Source: Diphasiastrum complanatum (taxonomy: Eukaryota > Streptophyta > Lycopodiopsida > Lycopodiales > Lycopodiaceae). Taken from it: DNA of 64,000 bases. The stretch is taken from assembly GCA_029204225.1 (NCBI GenBank), contig CM055108.1:25241803-25305802 (forward strand). The letters are read 5' to 3'. Within the stretch, counting starts at the first letter, position 1; every line of letters starts with the position of its first letter. The translations under genes and the position numbers were made by a program. The notes beneath the pieces are model-generated. The model searched no databases. It saw only the letters and a program-made list of their open reading frames with translations, and was not told the origin of the DNA. Shown in pieces: positions 31,780-43,429 of the stretch.

Positions 31780-33430
31780 ACTTCATCCATGATGGGGCAA
31801 GGGAGAAGGAAGAACATGAATGAAGAAGAGAGCAGAAGTATTGCGGAACAGCTCTCCCGCTACGATCAGCTGCTAGATGCAAAAATAGTCTAAGAGAAAG
31901 CTTATGCTAAATGTAATCACAACTTTAAGTGTTCTAGTTGCCCAACAAGATCTTAAAAATTAATTTATACTCTCAAAAGCAAGAGTACAGTCCACCGAAG
32001 AGATTAGAGATGGTTTGTGTGTGGTAATACTGAAATCAGATTCAATGTGAAGTATAGTTCTGAAATAAATGGAAGAGCAGTATGATATTGTGAGTTCCTC
32101 AGGCGTCAAAGACAACCATCGTCTGATCAGAAACTGAGGAGTCGTAGACGTCCATGTTCTGATTAGAGTGAGTACACAAGCGCGATTAAACATCGATGAA
32201 AGTGCATTCAATCACAACAAGCATTCATCTACGTTGTACACATATAAAAACGTGTTGTTGCTATATTACACTAATCACAATACAAATAGCAACTACAACA
32301 AAAAATTGACGGCATAATTGGGAGGCTCAAATAATGCGTCTCATGGATGAAGCAACCAAAAATCTGTGCTTGGACGATCTATTTGTAGATTCCATTCGTG
32401 TATTAATTACATTGAATGTTGTCACCTAATTAGGAAAGCCGTTATACTTGGAAGTATATGGCTTTTGTGACAGCTATACATAGTATATACGGTCAATAAA
32501 TCAGTATCGTTGACGCGGACAAGGATGTCGCTAGAGTGTTTCTCGTTTACTTTAGACGACCTTTGGAAATTTTCTCTCTCTTTGCATTTTTTGCAAAAAG
32601 CCGAAGGTGCTCTTAAAAAGGCGAAGATGTCTTGAAAACAGTTTAACTTGTGAAAGTAGATGACCTTCGGGAATTTTCTCTCTCTTTGCATTTTTCGGGA
32701 AATTTTGAAAATGCCGAAGGTGTTGAAAACATAATGTATTTCTGTAGACTATCAAAAAAGCAATGTATTTCTGCAGACTTGTTCTAAATGTTAATTTCGT
32801 GGAAGTTGTTGAAGATGGCCAAGTCTTCAATGACTTCAAGTTATTGAGCTTAACATCTGAACTTGAAATTATGATAGGATTGGTTGCCCTTTGCTGGAGA
32901 TTAGCTGGAAGCCCGTTGTAGACATTCTTCAAATAAATTGACTGTCTAAGTTTGTGATCCTGTCTCAGATGAGCAGACGTAGAACCAAAGTTGGTTTCAC
33001 CTGACCCTAGATCAATGATCAAAACATGCAGGAAGAATCATGAACTAGAAATTAGTCATTCACCAAGGAGACAACTGTGGGCTTAATTTTCAACAATCCA
33101 ATGGTGTTCTTTGAACCAAACTATTGCAGTTGCTGAGTACAATCGAGAATTCCAGCAGATGGTTCCAATATTCGATTATGGGGAAGTATATCTTGTATAA
33201 TGCTAACGAGAGCAAAGGCTTAAACTAGAAGTTGAAAGGGAAGGAGAAGAATCCAGTTGGTTTGAGAAAATCAAACTACAGATTCAGAAATTACACTAAA
33301 GCATCAGTGGATTGACAACCAAAAAATGTGCATGAAAGTGAAGTCACTTTTGATGATGAAAACGATCTCAACAACAACTCTGATGAGCAAAGCGACAATG
33401 ATGAAGTGGATGAGCAAAGCGACGACAAAA
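31780..33430. other. Non-coding, probably LTR-retrotransposon-derived
   Basis: A tandem duplication lies at 32565-32715: the word GGAAATTTTCTCTCTCTTTGC / GGGAATTTTCTCTCTCTTTGC occurs twice about 97 bp apart with shared GCCGAAGGTG downstream. The minus strand has a 156-codon frame across it (33022-32552) that simply reads through the repeats and shows no known domain. On the minus strand TTTTTATATGTGTACAACG near 32250 could be an LTR TATA region. Confidence 0.4.
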
Positions 33431-34625
33431 GTCAAGTACCAGACCCAGATACACTTGTTGTTGATAACTCTCTTGTGAGTGGAGAAGTTGACCAGTGTCC
33501 AGGTCTGATTCATCAAAAGTGAGTTGTACTCGCTTTCCATAGCTTCTTGCCACTTTACAGCATCCTTGGAGTTAATTGCTTCGGCTAGGCTCTCTGGTTC
33601 TTCTGATGAAGTCCAGAATGATTGAGGTGCATACCTCTCAAGAACTGTCCGAGTCCGTGAGGATCTGCGGACGTTTGATTGACCAGGATGCGATGATGTT
33701 TCTTCTTGAATTTCTCCAGATATGGTTGAGCTGGCTTGGTCTGGTTTGATGACAGGTTTTGTCGGCTGCTCGGCTTCTGTAGCTGTAGCTGCAGGTTCTG
33801 TAGAAGGAACATGAACGTTGTAAGAATCCATGCTACGTAAAATAGGATGAAATGACATAGCATCGTTTATCGATGGTTGTTTGAAATCGTAATATGTCTG
33901 TTCTTGAAATATTACATCCCTAGAGGCAAATACTACATTGGTGGATGAATCACAAACTTTATAAGCTTTATGCTCATCAGGATAGCCAATGAAAATACAT
34001 TTATTTGTCCTATGATCCATCTTCTTCCGAAGCTGTTTAGGAATGTGAACAAAACATATACAACCAAAGATTTTTAAATGGTTGACACTAGGCTTGTGTC
34101 CATGCCAAACTTCATAAGGAGTTTTGCTATTGACGGATTTGGTGCTAGATCTGTTCTGCACGTAACAGTCTGTGGCAGTAGCTTCTGCCTAGAACTTCAC
34201 AGGTAGGTGTGCTTGATGTAGCATTGATCTGGTTGAATTGAGAAGAGTTCGATTCTTTCTTTTTGCAATCCTGTTCTGTTGAGGTGAATAGGAAGTAGTG
34301 AACTGTCTGTTGATGCCATGTTTAGCCAGGTAGTCGGACATCTCGTTTTGTATTCGACACCACCATCAACTCGGAGTGCCTTCACGTTTGTAGACGTTTG
34401 TGTCTCAGCCATGTCCTTGAATCTCTTGAAGCATTCAAAGGCTTTAGATTTGTGTTTAATGAACATGACTGTAGATCATCTAGAATAATCATCTATAAAA
34501 GTAATAAAATAGATTGCATCTCCTAATGACGGAGTTGGCATTGGACCATAGAGATCGCTATGTACAAGATCTAATGTATGTTTTGATTTGATGGAATGTG
34601 ATTTTGGAAACTTGCTTCATTAGAG
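33430..34625 (-). pseudogene. Ty1/copia pol fragment: integrase core, integrase C-terminus and start of reverse transcriptase
   Basis: Read on the minus strand, 34590-34490 shows LVHSDLYGPM-like and FITFIDDYSR sequences, the first part of a copia integrase core. 34466-34197 gives FIKHKSKAFECFKRFKDM and ALRVDGGVEY, where the second catalytic Asp lies in the (S)D-(N)GGE-type motif, here VDGGVEY. 34161-33520 gives TPYEVWHGHKPSVNHLKIFG, GYPDEHKAYKV and the first RT residues (DAVKWQEAMESEYNSL, NQTWTLV). The sequence then becomes unrelated. There are at least two frameshifts, and gag, protease, most of RT and RNase H are absent. I see no LTR pair. Confidence 0.85.
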
Positions 34626-34899
34626 AAACTTAGAGCTCGACGAGGGCCTTTGAAAAAAATGCTTCTTTTTTTTTTTCTGTTGCCATGTAGACCAATTGAA
34701 ACCTTAGCTTCGGGGTTCTACGTAACGTAGAATTTTCCAAATATAAATAAAATAAAAACTTTTTAAATATATTGTTGTTTCGTCGGGCAGCATGTGGAAA
34801 TGCTATTGCTTGATGAGGCCTGCCCTTCCAGCTCATCACTGTCCGAAGAGACCCAAAAATATTGAAAATGAATATGACAAATGGTTGAGAAGAGAAAAT

Positions 34900-35930
34900 T
34901 GATGTACCATTAATGTATATGTAGTCAAACCATGGTTAACAAGGATAACCAGAGTTAATTTGTGGCGCCAAATAGATCAGTGTTTCAAATTTTTGCCAAC
35001 ACTTTTTCTCAGATTCATGGCTATTTGTCTACGCAAATTTTCAGATTCATAGTTCATTGTTTCAGATTTTTGCATGCAAATTACGAATGGCGCCATCAAG
35101 GAAGCCGTGCTCCTCAATCGACTCTGTGCTTCTATTCAACGAGATAGATGATAATGGATTATGGGTTCCAAGACAATATTCAAAAAACTCTTGGGTTTTG
35201 ATGCATCCATCATCACGAGGAGCATTTCGAAAAAGGAAAAGGTCAAAACTATTATTTCGATCTTATTGGAAGGCCATAATTTTGGATTTCAGAACATCAT
35301 CAAGAGGAAAATCTATTTCTGAAATTCTAGTCCAACATGTATATATGCATTCAGAGATAAATGTGCAAGGATTCAACCGTTAGAATCACAAAAAAAGCAA
35401 CTGTGAGTATTGATATTTTTGATACTTTGATTTTTGTCATTCATAAATATCTAATAGTAAACTTGCCAATCTGATCATTTTTCTCTTGCAGATTTATATC
35501 CATCCAACATAAATGAATAAGAGCCGAGTGGATTTTTAGCAGGTGTGTTAGATGTTATTCACACTGATATTGGACAGCTGCAATATCGAGGTAGAACTGC
35601 AAAAGATCTAGCTGATAGTGGAATCTTTTTTTATGAATCAACGTACATTCCTGATACAAAAGAAAATTTTGGACAAATAGTATCAATTCCATTACCTAGT
35701 TTTGAAAGTGATGAATGGATTGCACCAGCTGCTACAGTTTCAGAATCATTTCGTTGCAAGATATATAATGATGTAAAAAGTTCATTAAAAATGAGCACGG
35801 GATCAAAAACAATCAGATTGAGTTGGTTTATTTCCTTGAATATATTTGTGGATTTCTTTTCAAGTATCAATGTTCACAAAACCCCAACGATGTTTGTATG
35901 CAAAAATTTATCAGATAATTATTGAAAAAA
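34900..35930 (+). pseudogene. Unrecognised two-exon-like frame, broken by stops
   Basis: Exon-like block A (ATG near 35090 to 35407) contains DNGLWVPRQYSKNSWVLMHP and a basic run RKRKRSK. It is followed by a plausible GTGAGT donor (about 35404) and, after an AT-rich stretch, a TTTTTCTCTTGCAG acceptor (about 35491). Block B runs to 35925 with GFLAGVLDVIHTDIGQLQYR, GRTAKDLADSGIFFYES and FESDEWIAPAATVSESF. Splicing keeps phase, but TAG (about 35381) and TAA (about 35518) interrupt the frame. I do not recognise the family. The G-x-L-x-Y-R-G-x-x-x-x-(D/E)-L-A pattern faintly recalls citrate synthase, which is weak evidence. It converges with the frame at 36065-37852. Confidence 0.35.
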
Positions 35931-36064
35931 TATCGGAAGTAGATTAGATACTGCTGAATTGTACTTTGTAAATATTTCTATTTAATATACAAAATTTTAT
36001 TGTGTGTCTATAGCCCACTGGCTTGTATAAATTGCATGCTTAAACTTTTTATAATCCGTCGATT

Positions 36065-37852
36065 TTATATTATGACGAATTTGGATTCTTCTGTAAAACC
36101 ATTGGAAAAGTTGCAGTATATAGCTGTTTTTTGTGCTAGTCCCGCAATGTTGTGTACTTTTATGAAATGCCGCTCTTGCTTGCCAATGAGATTTTTCCAT
36201 TCCTTGCGAATTTCTTGCAAAGAATGTTGAATGATGTCGTAATATGTGCTGCATGTCATAAAAACACAATCTAAATCAGTACCAAAAGTATCTAATTTTA
36301 TTGCACATATTTGTCCATGGTAGTGTAAAATCAAAATCTTACCATATAATGTGTTATATGATCAACACCCCATGCACTCTGAACTGCATCCACAAATTCA
36401 TTGGTTGTTTTCTGTATCATTTGAACATCAGTATTTGAAAATTTATCTTTTCTCAAGTATTTCACCATGTTGTCTAACTTTTTCCAAACTTCTTCTTTGT
36501 GTAAACCTTCTTCTTCGAAATCTTGAGTTGCTGCAATAATTTCTCTCCAAACCGTGTATTGAACCTTAGATTGTTTGCCAGAATAATTTGATAAAAATCT
36601 TCGAGCTTTAGATCCTCCAATGCTCGGCTTGCATGGAATATTTCCTATTTTACCTGATAACTTGTCATCTTTTTTTATTTTAACGTGGCCTTTATGTAAG
36701 CCTGCTTTGGACAACACATCCTCTAATCTGGAAATAGCTTCCTTTGCAGAGGCCTCTATTGGAAACTTTTTAATATTTACTTGTGCAAATGCCTCCTTTA
36801 TCATCTTAAACATTGTTGCATATGCTTCCCTACTGATGCTAGAAAAGTCACATGCCCCCTAAAGCAATGTAGTGTCTAATATTTTTCCAACTTCATCCAT
36901 AATGCTATCAATAATTGAAGCCTTAATCTTTTTCATTTTGTTATTATTTAACATTGATTTCATAGATTTAGAAGTCAAGATAGAGCTTAGTGAGCTTCCA
37001 ATTGAAATCTCATCGGCCAAATGGTCTTCAACAACCAATGCTGATCTGCATTGCAAACATAATGTTCATGACAGTGTTAGTAGAAATTAGGGCACTCGAA
37101 GTATTCACAACAATATATAATAAGCAAATCAACAGAAAGTTGAAATGAATAAATAACAAAATTAGTGATTATGAATAAATCAAAAAGTTCAAGCAATTTT
37201 CAGTACCAAATAAGCTATAACTTACTTGAATGCACGGATTCGTCTTTTTCTCTGACCTCCTCTGGATGATAGATCACATATATCCTTGTTTACCAGTCTT
37301 TTCCTCTTGTTGCTTCGGACCTTTCTGTTGAGCACATCCATATCTTTTAACAAGAGACAAATATGAGATACGCATGGATTGAAATGCAATTTTTATCTCA
37401 TCATTACTAGTTGTATAATGATGCAAAGAAGATTTCAACCTTTGGATCTCCTCTTTGAGCATCTCATTTTCATCCAAACAAGTTTTTATCTTTGTAAATT
37501 TTTCTTCGCACTCCTTTGATATTTTTGATTCCTCTTCCAAATAATGTATTCTTTGCATTGAATGTGCATTCCCATAGAGCATCAAATTTTCACAGTAACC
37601 CAAAAGGCCATTTTTACCATGACACATATAGATTATTAACTGACTCACCGAATGAAAATTTGGATGTTGCAATGAACATGGATCAATAGGATACAATGTT
37701 CCTGATGACCATAAATCTACATGTTTTAGCTTTTCCTCCCTGTATCGGACCATATCAAAAGTTGACAATTTGGGTTGCTTTGAATTTCTTGTCTTGAGCG
37801 GAGCATATTCTGGTGACAGATCCACATGAAGATGATAAAGCTTTGTCATCAA
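36065..37852 (-). pseudogene. Unrecognised multi-exon-like coding region, broken
   Basis: Block 1 (37852-37274) gives 192 codons with a coiled-coil-like stretch (YLEEESKISKECEEKF) and then, after a shift of frame near 37345, a basic segment (RKRLVNKDI, GGQRKRRIRAFK) ending at a GTAAGT donor near 37227. An acceptor-like TTGCAATGCAG near 37044 leads to block 2 (37040-36331), which has one in-frame TAG near 36861. It contains SREAYATMFKMIKEAF, SRLEDVLSKAGLHKGHVKIK, EEVWKKLDNMVKYLRKDKFS and AVQSAWGVDHITHYM. A second frame shift then leads to block 3 (36334-36065; LILHYHGQICAIKLD, YYDIIQHSLQEIRKEW). I cannot name it. The W-G-x-x-x-I-T-x-Y-M end vaguely recalls large uncharacterised ORFs found near eukaryotic transposons. 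Three lesions make it a likely pseudogene. Confidence 0.4.
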
Positions 37853-38269
37853 TACAGTAGTATAGTAACAAACAACACAATGACAATAACAAAGCTGGAG
37901 ATGGTGCTAACGACTCTTCAGAAATGTCACTCCTAATTCAAATTTTTGAGTGTTCTCAACTATTGGGAGGGAATATTCCAGCATTTTGAAAAATATATAT
38001 TTTAACTGTGGTTAAACACGAGTGAAGTTTGATCTGACTAAGCTAAGGTGCATTCATTTACATGGAAAGTAGTGCGGGCAGATGCGTAAAGAAGTTAGAA
38101 AATGATATTATAATTACTTTATAGTTATTTTTCTCTCTCCTACATGGCATTTCTTATAGGGCCCTCTTTGGGCCCATATTTTCTCTAATGCTAGAGTGCT
38201 TCCCATAGATGCATGATTCACAAAAGAAAGATTTCCTATCTAATGAAGAAGAGAAATTCAGTCCATCAA

Positions 38270-38518
38270 CTAAATTATTAGAACGCATATAGGAAAAAAA
38301 ATCTTGTATTCACGTGTGAGACACTGACCAACTCACTCGAATCTCTAAAACAGATAATACAATTGCTCTCTTCTCCATCTCATTATTCTCATCGTCTTGA
38401 TTGCTCGAATCTTTTATGTTTTGTGATCTGTAGTCACTTGCTTAGGTTCCTGAAAGCTTCCGCAAAAAGAAAACCAAACGAACTCGACTAAAATTAGATT
38501 TCTGACAGGTTCGCGAAA
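38270..38518 (+). repeat. Probable 5' LTR remnant of the copia element
   Basis: The sequence directly before the primer-binding-site-like motif at 38519 is non-coding, with TATA- and CT-rich parts typical of LTR U3/R/U5. Its start cannot be fixed: the first bases of the 3' LTR (TGTCAAATATTGTG at 41397) do not reappear upstream. Confidence 0.4.
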
Positions 38519-38940
38519 TGGTAATAGAGCATTGAGGTTATCACTACATGATATCTGAGCAGTGATTCTCTAGGCAACACAATGTGGCTACAACGATCCA
38601 GACAAGAATAGCAATCGGTCTTGATGGCGAAAACTACAGAGTATGGAAATTCAAAATCAAAACACTTCTGAAGGGTGAAGGCATCTGGTCAATGATCGAA
38701 CTCATAGAGGTGTAGCCTCCAGAGGGAGACCCGAGGAGAGCTGAGTGGATTAAAAAAGATGAACGTGCAATGGCGATCATCGCTTCGTCCATCAACGAAG
38801 AAATACTCATGCAGATTGAAGACTTTGAAAGTAGCCATGAAGCATGGGAAAGATTAAAGCAGAAGTACGAAGTGAGGACTGTCGCTTCGGTGATGCATCT
38901 TCACAATCAACTGCAATCTATACGATGGGATGGCAACTAG

Positions 38941-39669
38941 TTGGATCAACATGTTGAGAAGATCAAAATGATCTTCGCACAACTTGTTGCATCTGGGCAG
39001 GAACACCAGGTCCCATCACCACAACAGTTGATGTACTTCATGAAATGCCTACCTGCATCCTATCAGCCGTTGAGAATGCTCATATTGAGTCTACCAGATA
39101 TGACATTCGAGAGAGCAATCAGTCTTGTCGCTGATGAGAGACTGATGAGGGACGAAGGAGAAGGAAGCAGTGATCAGGAGAAAGCTCTTTTCACGAAAGG
39201 AAGGAAGAAGAATAAGAACAAGCCCAGATTTGACAGGATGAACACAAAGTCTTCTAGTAGAGGCAACGACAACCAACAATCTTCTTCTTGTGATCATTGT
39301 TGCAAACCAAGACACACAGCCAATAGGTGCTGGTTCAATCCAACAATACCTTGCATGCACTGCAAGAAGAAGGGGCACTCTGCATATGATTGTAGATTCA
39401 ACCCGAAAAGAAAGAACAAAGCTGACAAAGCGAATGTTGCAGAGTCATCCAAGGATGCAGATAAAGGTGATGAAGCTTTCACGATATTTGATGAAGCTTC
39501 AACAAGCTACACTGAACAAGACTATGACGTAGTCATTGATTCAGGAGCGACCTCACACATCACCTGCAACAAAAGAATCTTGATCGGCTACATAGAACTC
39601 GAAAGCAACAGAGCAGTGATTCTAGGCGATGGGAGCCGACGTGATGTCAAGGGGATCGGGACTCTATAG
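38941..39669 (+). pseudogene. Copia gag (C-terminal half) and protease, longest open piece
   Basis: This 242-codon frame holds the UBN2/gag region (QQLMYFMKCLPASYQPLRML), two zinc knuckles (C-DH-C-CKPR-H-TANR-C and C-MH-C-KKKG-H-SAYD-C) and the start of protease with the catalytic IDSGATSH. It begins right after an in-frame TAG and ends at another, so it is one segment of a broken gag-pol frame rather than a complete gene. Confidence 0.85.
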
Positions 39670-39748
39670 CTACGAACGTTGTCAGGTCAAGCAGAGCTGC
39701 CAAGAGCACTCTACGTACCTTCACTAAGAAGAGACCTGCTATCAGAAG

Positions 39749-40480
39749 ATGGCAGATCTTGGAATTCGAGTTCTATCCGATGGCAATATATGTCGGATGA
39801 TCGAGAAAACAACAAACAAGTTGTTGATAGTTGGATGCAGAGAAGGTAATCTCTACCAAGCCAAGATAATCAGCAATTTTGATAGCATACTAAATGCATC
39901 AGAAAATGAAAATCAACTCTGGCATAGAAGAATGTATCATCTAAACATGAGGAGCCTCTACAACATGAGCAAAAAAGACATAGTCACAGGTTTGAAAATA
40001 TCCAGACTCGATACCGAGTTCTGTAAAGCCTGTTAGAAAGGCAAACAGCATTGAAATCCATTCATACATGAGGGAAAAAGAGCTAAAGAAGTTCTTGAGC
40101 TCGTCCACTCAGATGTTTGTGGACCGATGAAAGTCGATTCGCTCTCAAGATCGAGGTATTTCCTAACGTTCATTGATGACTACAGCCGGATGACAATGAT
40201 CTATTACCTAAAGAAAAAATCTGAAGTGTTTGACTCTTTCAAGAAGTTTGTGGCATTCACAGAGAGACACATCTCAAAGAAGATTCAGATCATCAGGTCT
40301 GATAATGGAGGTGAGTACACAGAATTTTCTAGATTCTGCCAAGAACAAGGTATAGAGCATCAATTCACTCCTGCATACACACCCGAATATAATGGTGTCA
40401 TGGAAAGAAGAAACATGACGCAAGTCGAAGGAGCCAGATGCATGATGGCACAGGCTCGATTGCCAAGTCAATTGGGCTGA
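39749..40480 (+). pseudogene. Copia pre-integrase and integrase core
   Basis: Two open pieces (39749-40036 and 40127-40480) in the same reading direction cover GAG-pre-integrase (LYQAKIISN, LWHRRMYHLNMRSLY) with the zinc-binding H-H and C-C partly kept (CKAC then a stop), and the integrase catalytic core. The core has D in VHSDVCGPM, D in IRSDNGGEYTEF and E in TPEYNGVMERRN. The catalytic triad is complete although the frame is interrupted, so loss of function came from stops and loss of RT rather than from active-site change. Confidence 0.85.
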
Positions 40481-41396
40481 GGCAATAGTTGCAGCAGTAC
40501 ACCTGCAGAACAGATCAACAACGATAGCCCTGGAAAACAAGACACCACCGTAAGAGATGTGGACAGGTAGAAAGCCTGATCTGTCATACGTGCATGTATT
40601 TGGATGTGCAGAATACAAGCACATACCAAAGGAACAAAGAAGCAAGCTCGACAAAAAGTCAGAGTAGACAATCATGGTCGGATACTTGAATGGATCACAA
40701 GTGTACAGACTCTACAATCCGACCACGAAGAAAGTCGTGTCGAGTAGATATGTGAAGTTCGATGAGTCCACATGCCCTGGATTGAAGGATGAAAAAGCCA
40801 TGAGATCTTCACACTACCCTGCTGGCATGGCACGTTGGCAAATGGCAAAATGAATCCTGCAATATCTGAAGGATACCCAAAACATAGGATTAACCTACGA
40901 TGCAGACAAAGAAGAAAAATGATTCGAGCTGCAACACTACAATGATGCAAGCTGGGCAAGCTGCAAAGATGACAACAAGTCTGTGACAAGAGGATGTTCG
41001 ATAGCTTGCGCAACAACAATCAACTGGATATGCAAGAAGCAAACCTTGGTGGCTCAATTCTCATGCGAAGCTGAATATGTCACAAATTCAAAGATGGCGA
41101 ATGAGATAGTATGGTTGTAGATGATGTTGGAGGCAATTGTCATACCACAAGGAGAAACATGCACGTTAATGATGGATTCTCAAAGTGCCATATATTTTCC
41201 CAAGATCATGTTTTCCATTCAAAGACAAAACATATACCTTTGAAGTACTACAATATTCGAGGCTTGATCTCGAAGGGAGAGCTCAAGGTCCAGTACATAA
41301 AGTCTGAAGACATGATTGCGCTCGACAAACCACTCTTCACAAGGCAAAGAAAGGCAATTGGATTAAATATACAAAGTTGCAAGGTTCAAGAGGGAG

Positions 41397-41600
41397 TGTC
41401 AAATATTGTGAACTCCTGCAACTTTGTCACGAAGGTGACGAAGCAAAACGAAACGAAGGGCGAACATACCCCGAAGGTCGTAATGTATCGAATAATTCGC
41501 GAGTCGAGTCGAAAGAGTCGAGTCAAGTCAAGTCGAAAGAGTCGAGTCGATCAATATCAAAAAAGTCTGATTCTAGATTTTTTATCTTTTGTTTAAAACT
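41397..41600 (+). repeat. 3' LTR start of the copia element (truncated)
   Basis: It starts TGTCAAATATTGTG immediately after the polypurine run AAGAGGGAG. It contains a cluster of GTCGAGTCGAAAGAGTCGAG-type repeats (41508-41550). The end is not identifiable because opposite-strand copia coding sequence appears by about 41620. Confidence 0.6.
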
Positions 41601-41619
41601 TTGCGTTTCCCTTTTTTCT

Positions 41620-42030
41620 TGTAGTATAAGCATATGCAGATTTCTGGATGCTCATTACCGTGGATTTGGACCTGAGCATTAAAATCCAACACGAATAGGT
41701 TCTTGCATGGTGTCATGTGTTAAGAATATGATGAATCAAGATACCATCGCTAAGTATCTTTACTTTGTAGATCTTGTACCATCAATAGTGTCGGATCTTC
41801 ATGGGCGATTTTAGAAGAATCTGAAGTTTCTTCTTATTGCTGCATCTTCTTTTTTGTTTCATTATGTTTGAGAATTCGACAATCCCTAATGTCGTGATTA
41901 GTTCTCTTGCAATACTTGCTGAATAGTCTACTGGTTTTGGACTTCAGTTGTTGTCGATCATGTTGTTGATGTTGCTTCGAATTTGCTTGCTCAGTATTCG
42001 GCTTCTTGTCTTTTGAATTCTTCATCTTCT
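41620..42030 (-). pseudogene. Second Ty1/copia fragment: gag zinc knuckle and protease
   Basis: On the minus strand 42025-41834 encodes a Gln/Lys-rich tail ending in YCKRTNHDIRDCRIL. This is a CCHC knuckle whose first Cys has become Ser (SKYC-KRTN-H-DIRD-C). Farther on, near 41720, the frame reads HMTPCKNLFVLDFNAQVQIH, the segment that follows the copia protease D-S-G motif. Several stops separate the two parts. The strand is opposite to the neighbouring copia element, so this is a separate insertion. Confidence 0.7.
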
Positions 42031-42049
42031 TGGACTGTCGCTTAGTTGT

Positions 42050-42910
42050 TTATTCATATATATATATAGACCAAGTGAGAGGCTGTGAGAGGGAGGATGT
42101 GAGAGAGCCAGTGAGAGCCATTGAGAGGCTTTGAGAGGCTGTGAGAGCCAGTTCGAGAAACAGGGTGTCGTGAGATGGCGGAGCGCAACCGAGGCTTGAG
42201 GGCGAAGCCAAAAGGAAGCTCGAGGAAAATGTCCGAAGGCACAACGAAAGGCATTGGAAGCAAGAGGTAGACATTGCAGAGATGCTGTGACAGGCTCGGC
42301 AGATAAATCCGGAGCCGGAGCACCCACTCCCCCTATGCCCCCCGCCCCCCCTGTCGAGCTGGATTTAGATGAGCAGATCGGAATGAACTTCACACAGCGG
42401 TAGCTCATCATGGTCAGAGAAAGGGCTGCCCGTCGTCGTGCTAACCAGGAGGCAGATCGGGCTAACCGAGAGGCAGAGCGAGAGTGACAGAACAATAGTA
42501 GGTGGCCTTTAAGGCGAGTGCACCGAGTAGGTGGCCTTTAAGGCAAGTGAGGGTGGCAACGAACTCGGCCAGGCAATATCGATAGTGCACGATCTTTGCA
42601 TCGGACTTGTTGGACTTGTCGGGAACCCGCCTGACAATGTCCACCTCGTCCCACAGATCGGCAAGGTTGGAATGCACCATCTCTGTAGAAGGAACTGGGG
42701 AAAGAAGGCAGAGATCTCTGTGAGTGCAATAGGAGTCGGAAGGCTAGAAAAAACCACAACAAAGGTTGAAATAACAATAGCAAGGGCAGATGCGATCAGT
42801 GCAACACGAAGACAGTATGATGGCGAGGAGTGGGCATACAACAGAGAGGTCGCGGACAGCAGGTCGATGGGCAGGGAGAGAGATGAAGGGGAGGGGGGAA
42901 TTAGGTTAAA
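42050..42910. other. Repeat-like GC-richer stretch without recognised gene
   Basis: The first part consists of degenerate tandem GTGAGAGCCA/TTGAGAGGCT words (42070-42160). The plus strand around 42340-42490 reads acidic then Arg/Ala-rich (LDLDEQIGMNFTQR, RERAARRRANQEAD), which looks like a charged coiled coil of gag type but is broken by stops. The 134-codon plus frame at 42531-42935 has no known domain. It is higher in GC than its surroundings. Confidence 0.4.
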
Positions 42911-42975
42911 AAATATATATATATTAATATATTAAATATTAGAAAATATTATATTAAAAAATAATTAAATATTGT

Positions 42976-43040
42976 GGTACCCGCGGATCAATATGGATCC
43001 GCGGTACCGGGATCCGCGAATCCTGGTACCGCTGGATCTA
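42976..43040. repeat. GC-rich palindrome at the edge of the AT tract
   Basis: GGTACCCGCGGATC (42976-42989) and GATCCGCGGTACC (42996-43008) are inverted copies differing by one base, around a loop AATATG. A third, imperfect copy (GGGATCCGCGAATCCTGGTACC) follows up to 43031. Confidence 0.85.
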
Positions 43041-43420
<380 letters not shown>

Positions 43421-43429
43421 TTTGTTTTG

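Larger units (their letters stand above)
38519..41580 (+). mobile_element. Ty1/copia element lacking reverse transcriptase, decayed
   Basis: TGGTAATAGAGC (38519-38530) is a near match to the initiator-tRNA-Met PBS TGGTATCAGAGC. Gag-type sequence follows from about 38600 (GLDGENYRVW, INEEILMQIEDFESSHEAWE), then zinc knuckles CX2CX4HX4C twice (near 39291 and 39352), protease VIDSGATSHIT (near 39532), pre-integrase LWHRRMYHLN, and integrase with HSDVCGP, RSDNGGEY and YNGVMERRN as D-D-E. The frame then passes straight from the integrase tail (about 40800) to RNase H (HYNDASWAS, EAEYVTNSKMANEIVWL) at 40815-41390, so RT has been lost. PPT-like AAGAGGGAG precedes a 3' LTR start TGTCAAATATTG at 41397. 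In-frame stops occur near 38716, 38940, 39669 and 40036, with more later. Confidence 0.9.

Noticed and set aside
33328-33522. Acidic 64-codon plus-strand frame
   Set aside because: Antisense to the copia RT start on the minus strand. The Asp/Asn-rich composition comes from the opposite strand.
40274-41019. Minus-strand frames of 133 and 115 codons
   Set aside because: Shadows of the copia integrase and RNase H region on the plus strand.
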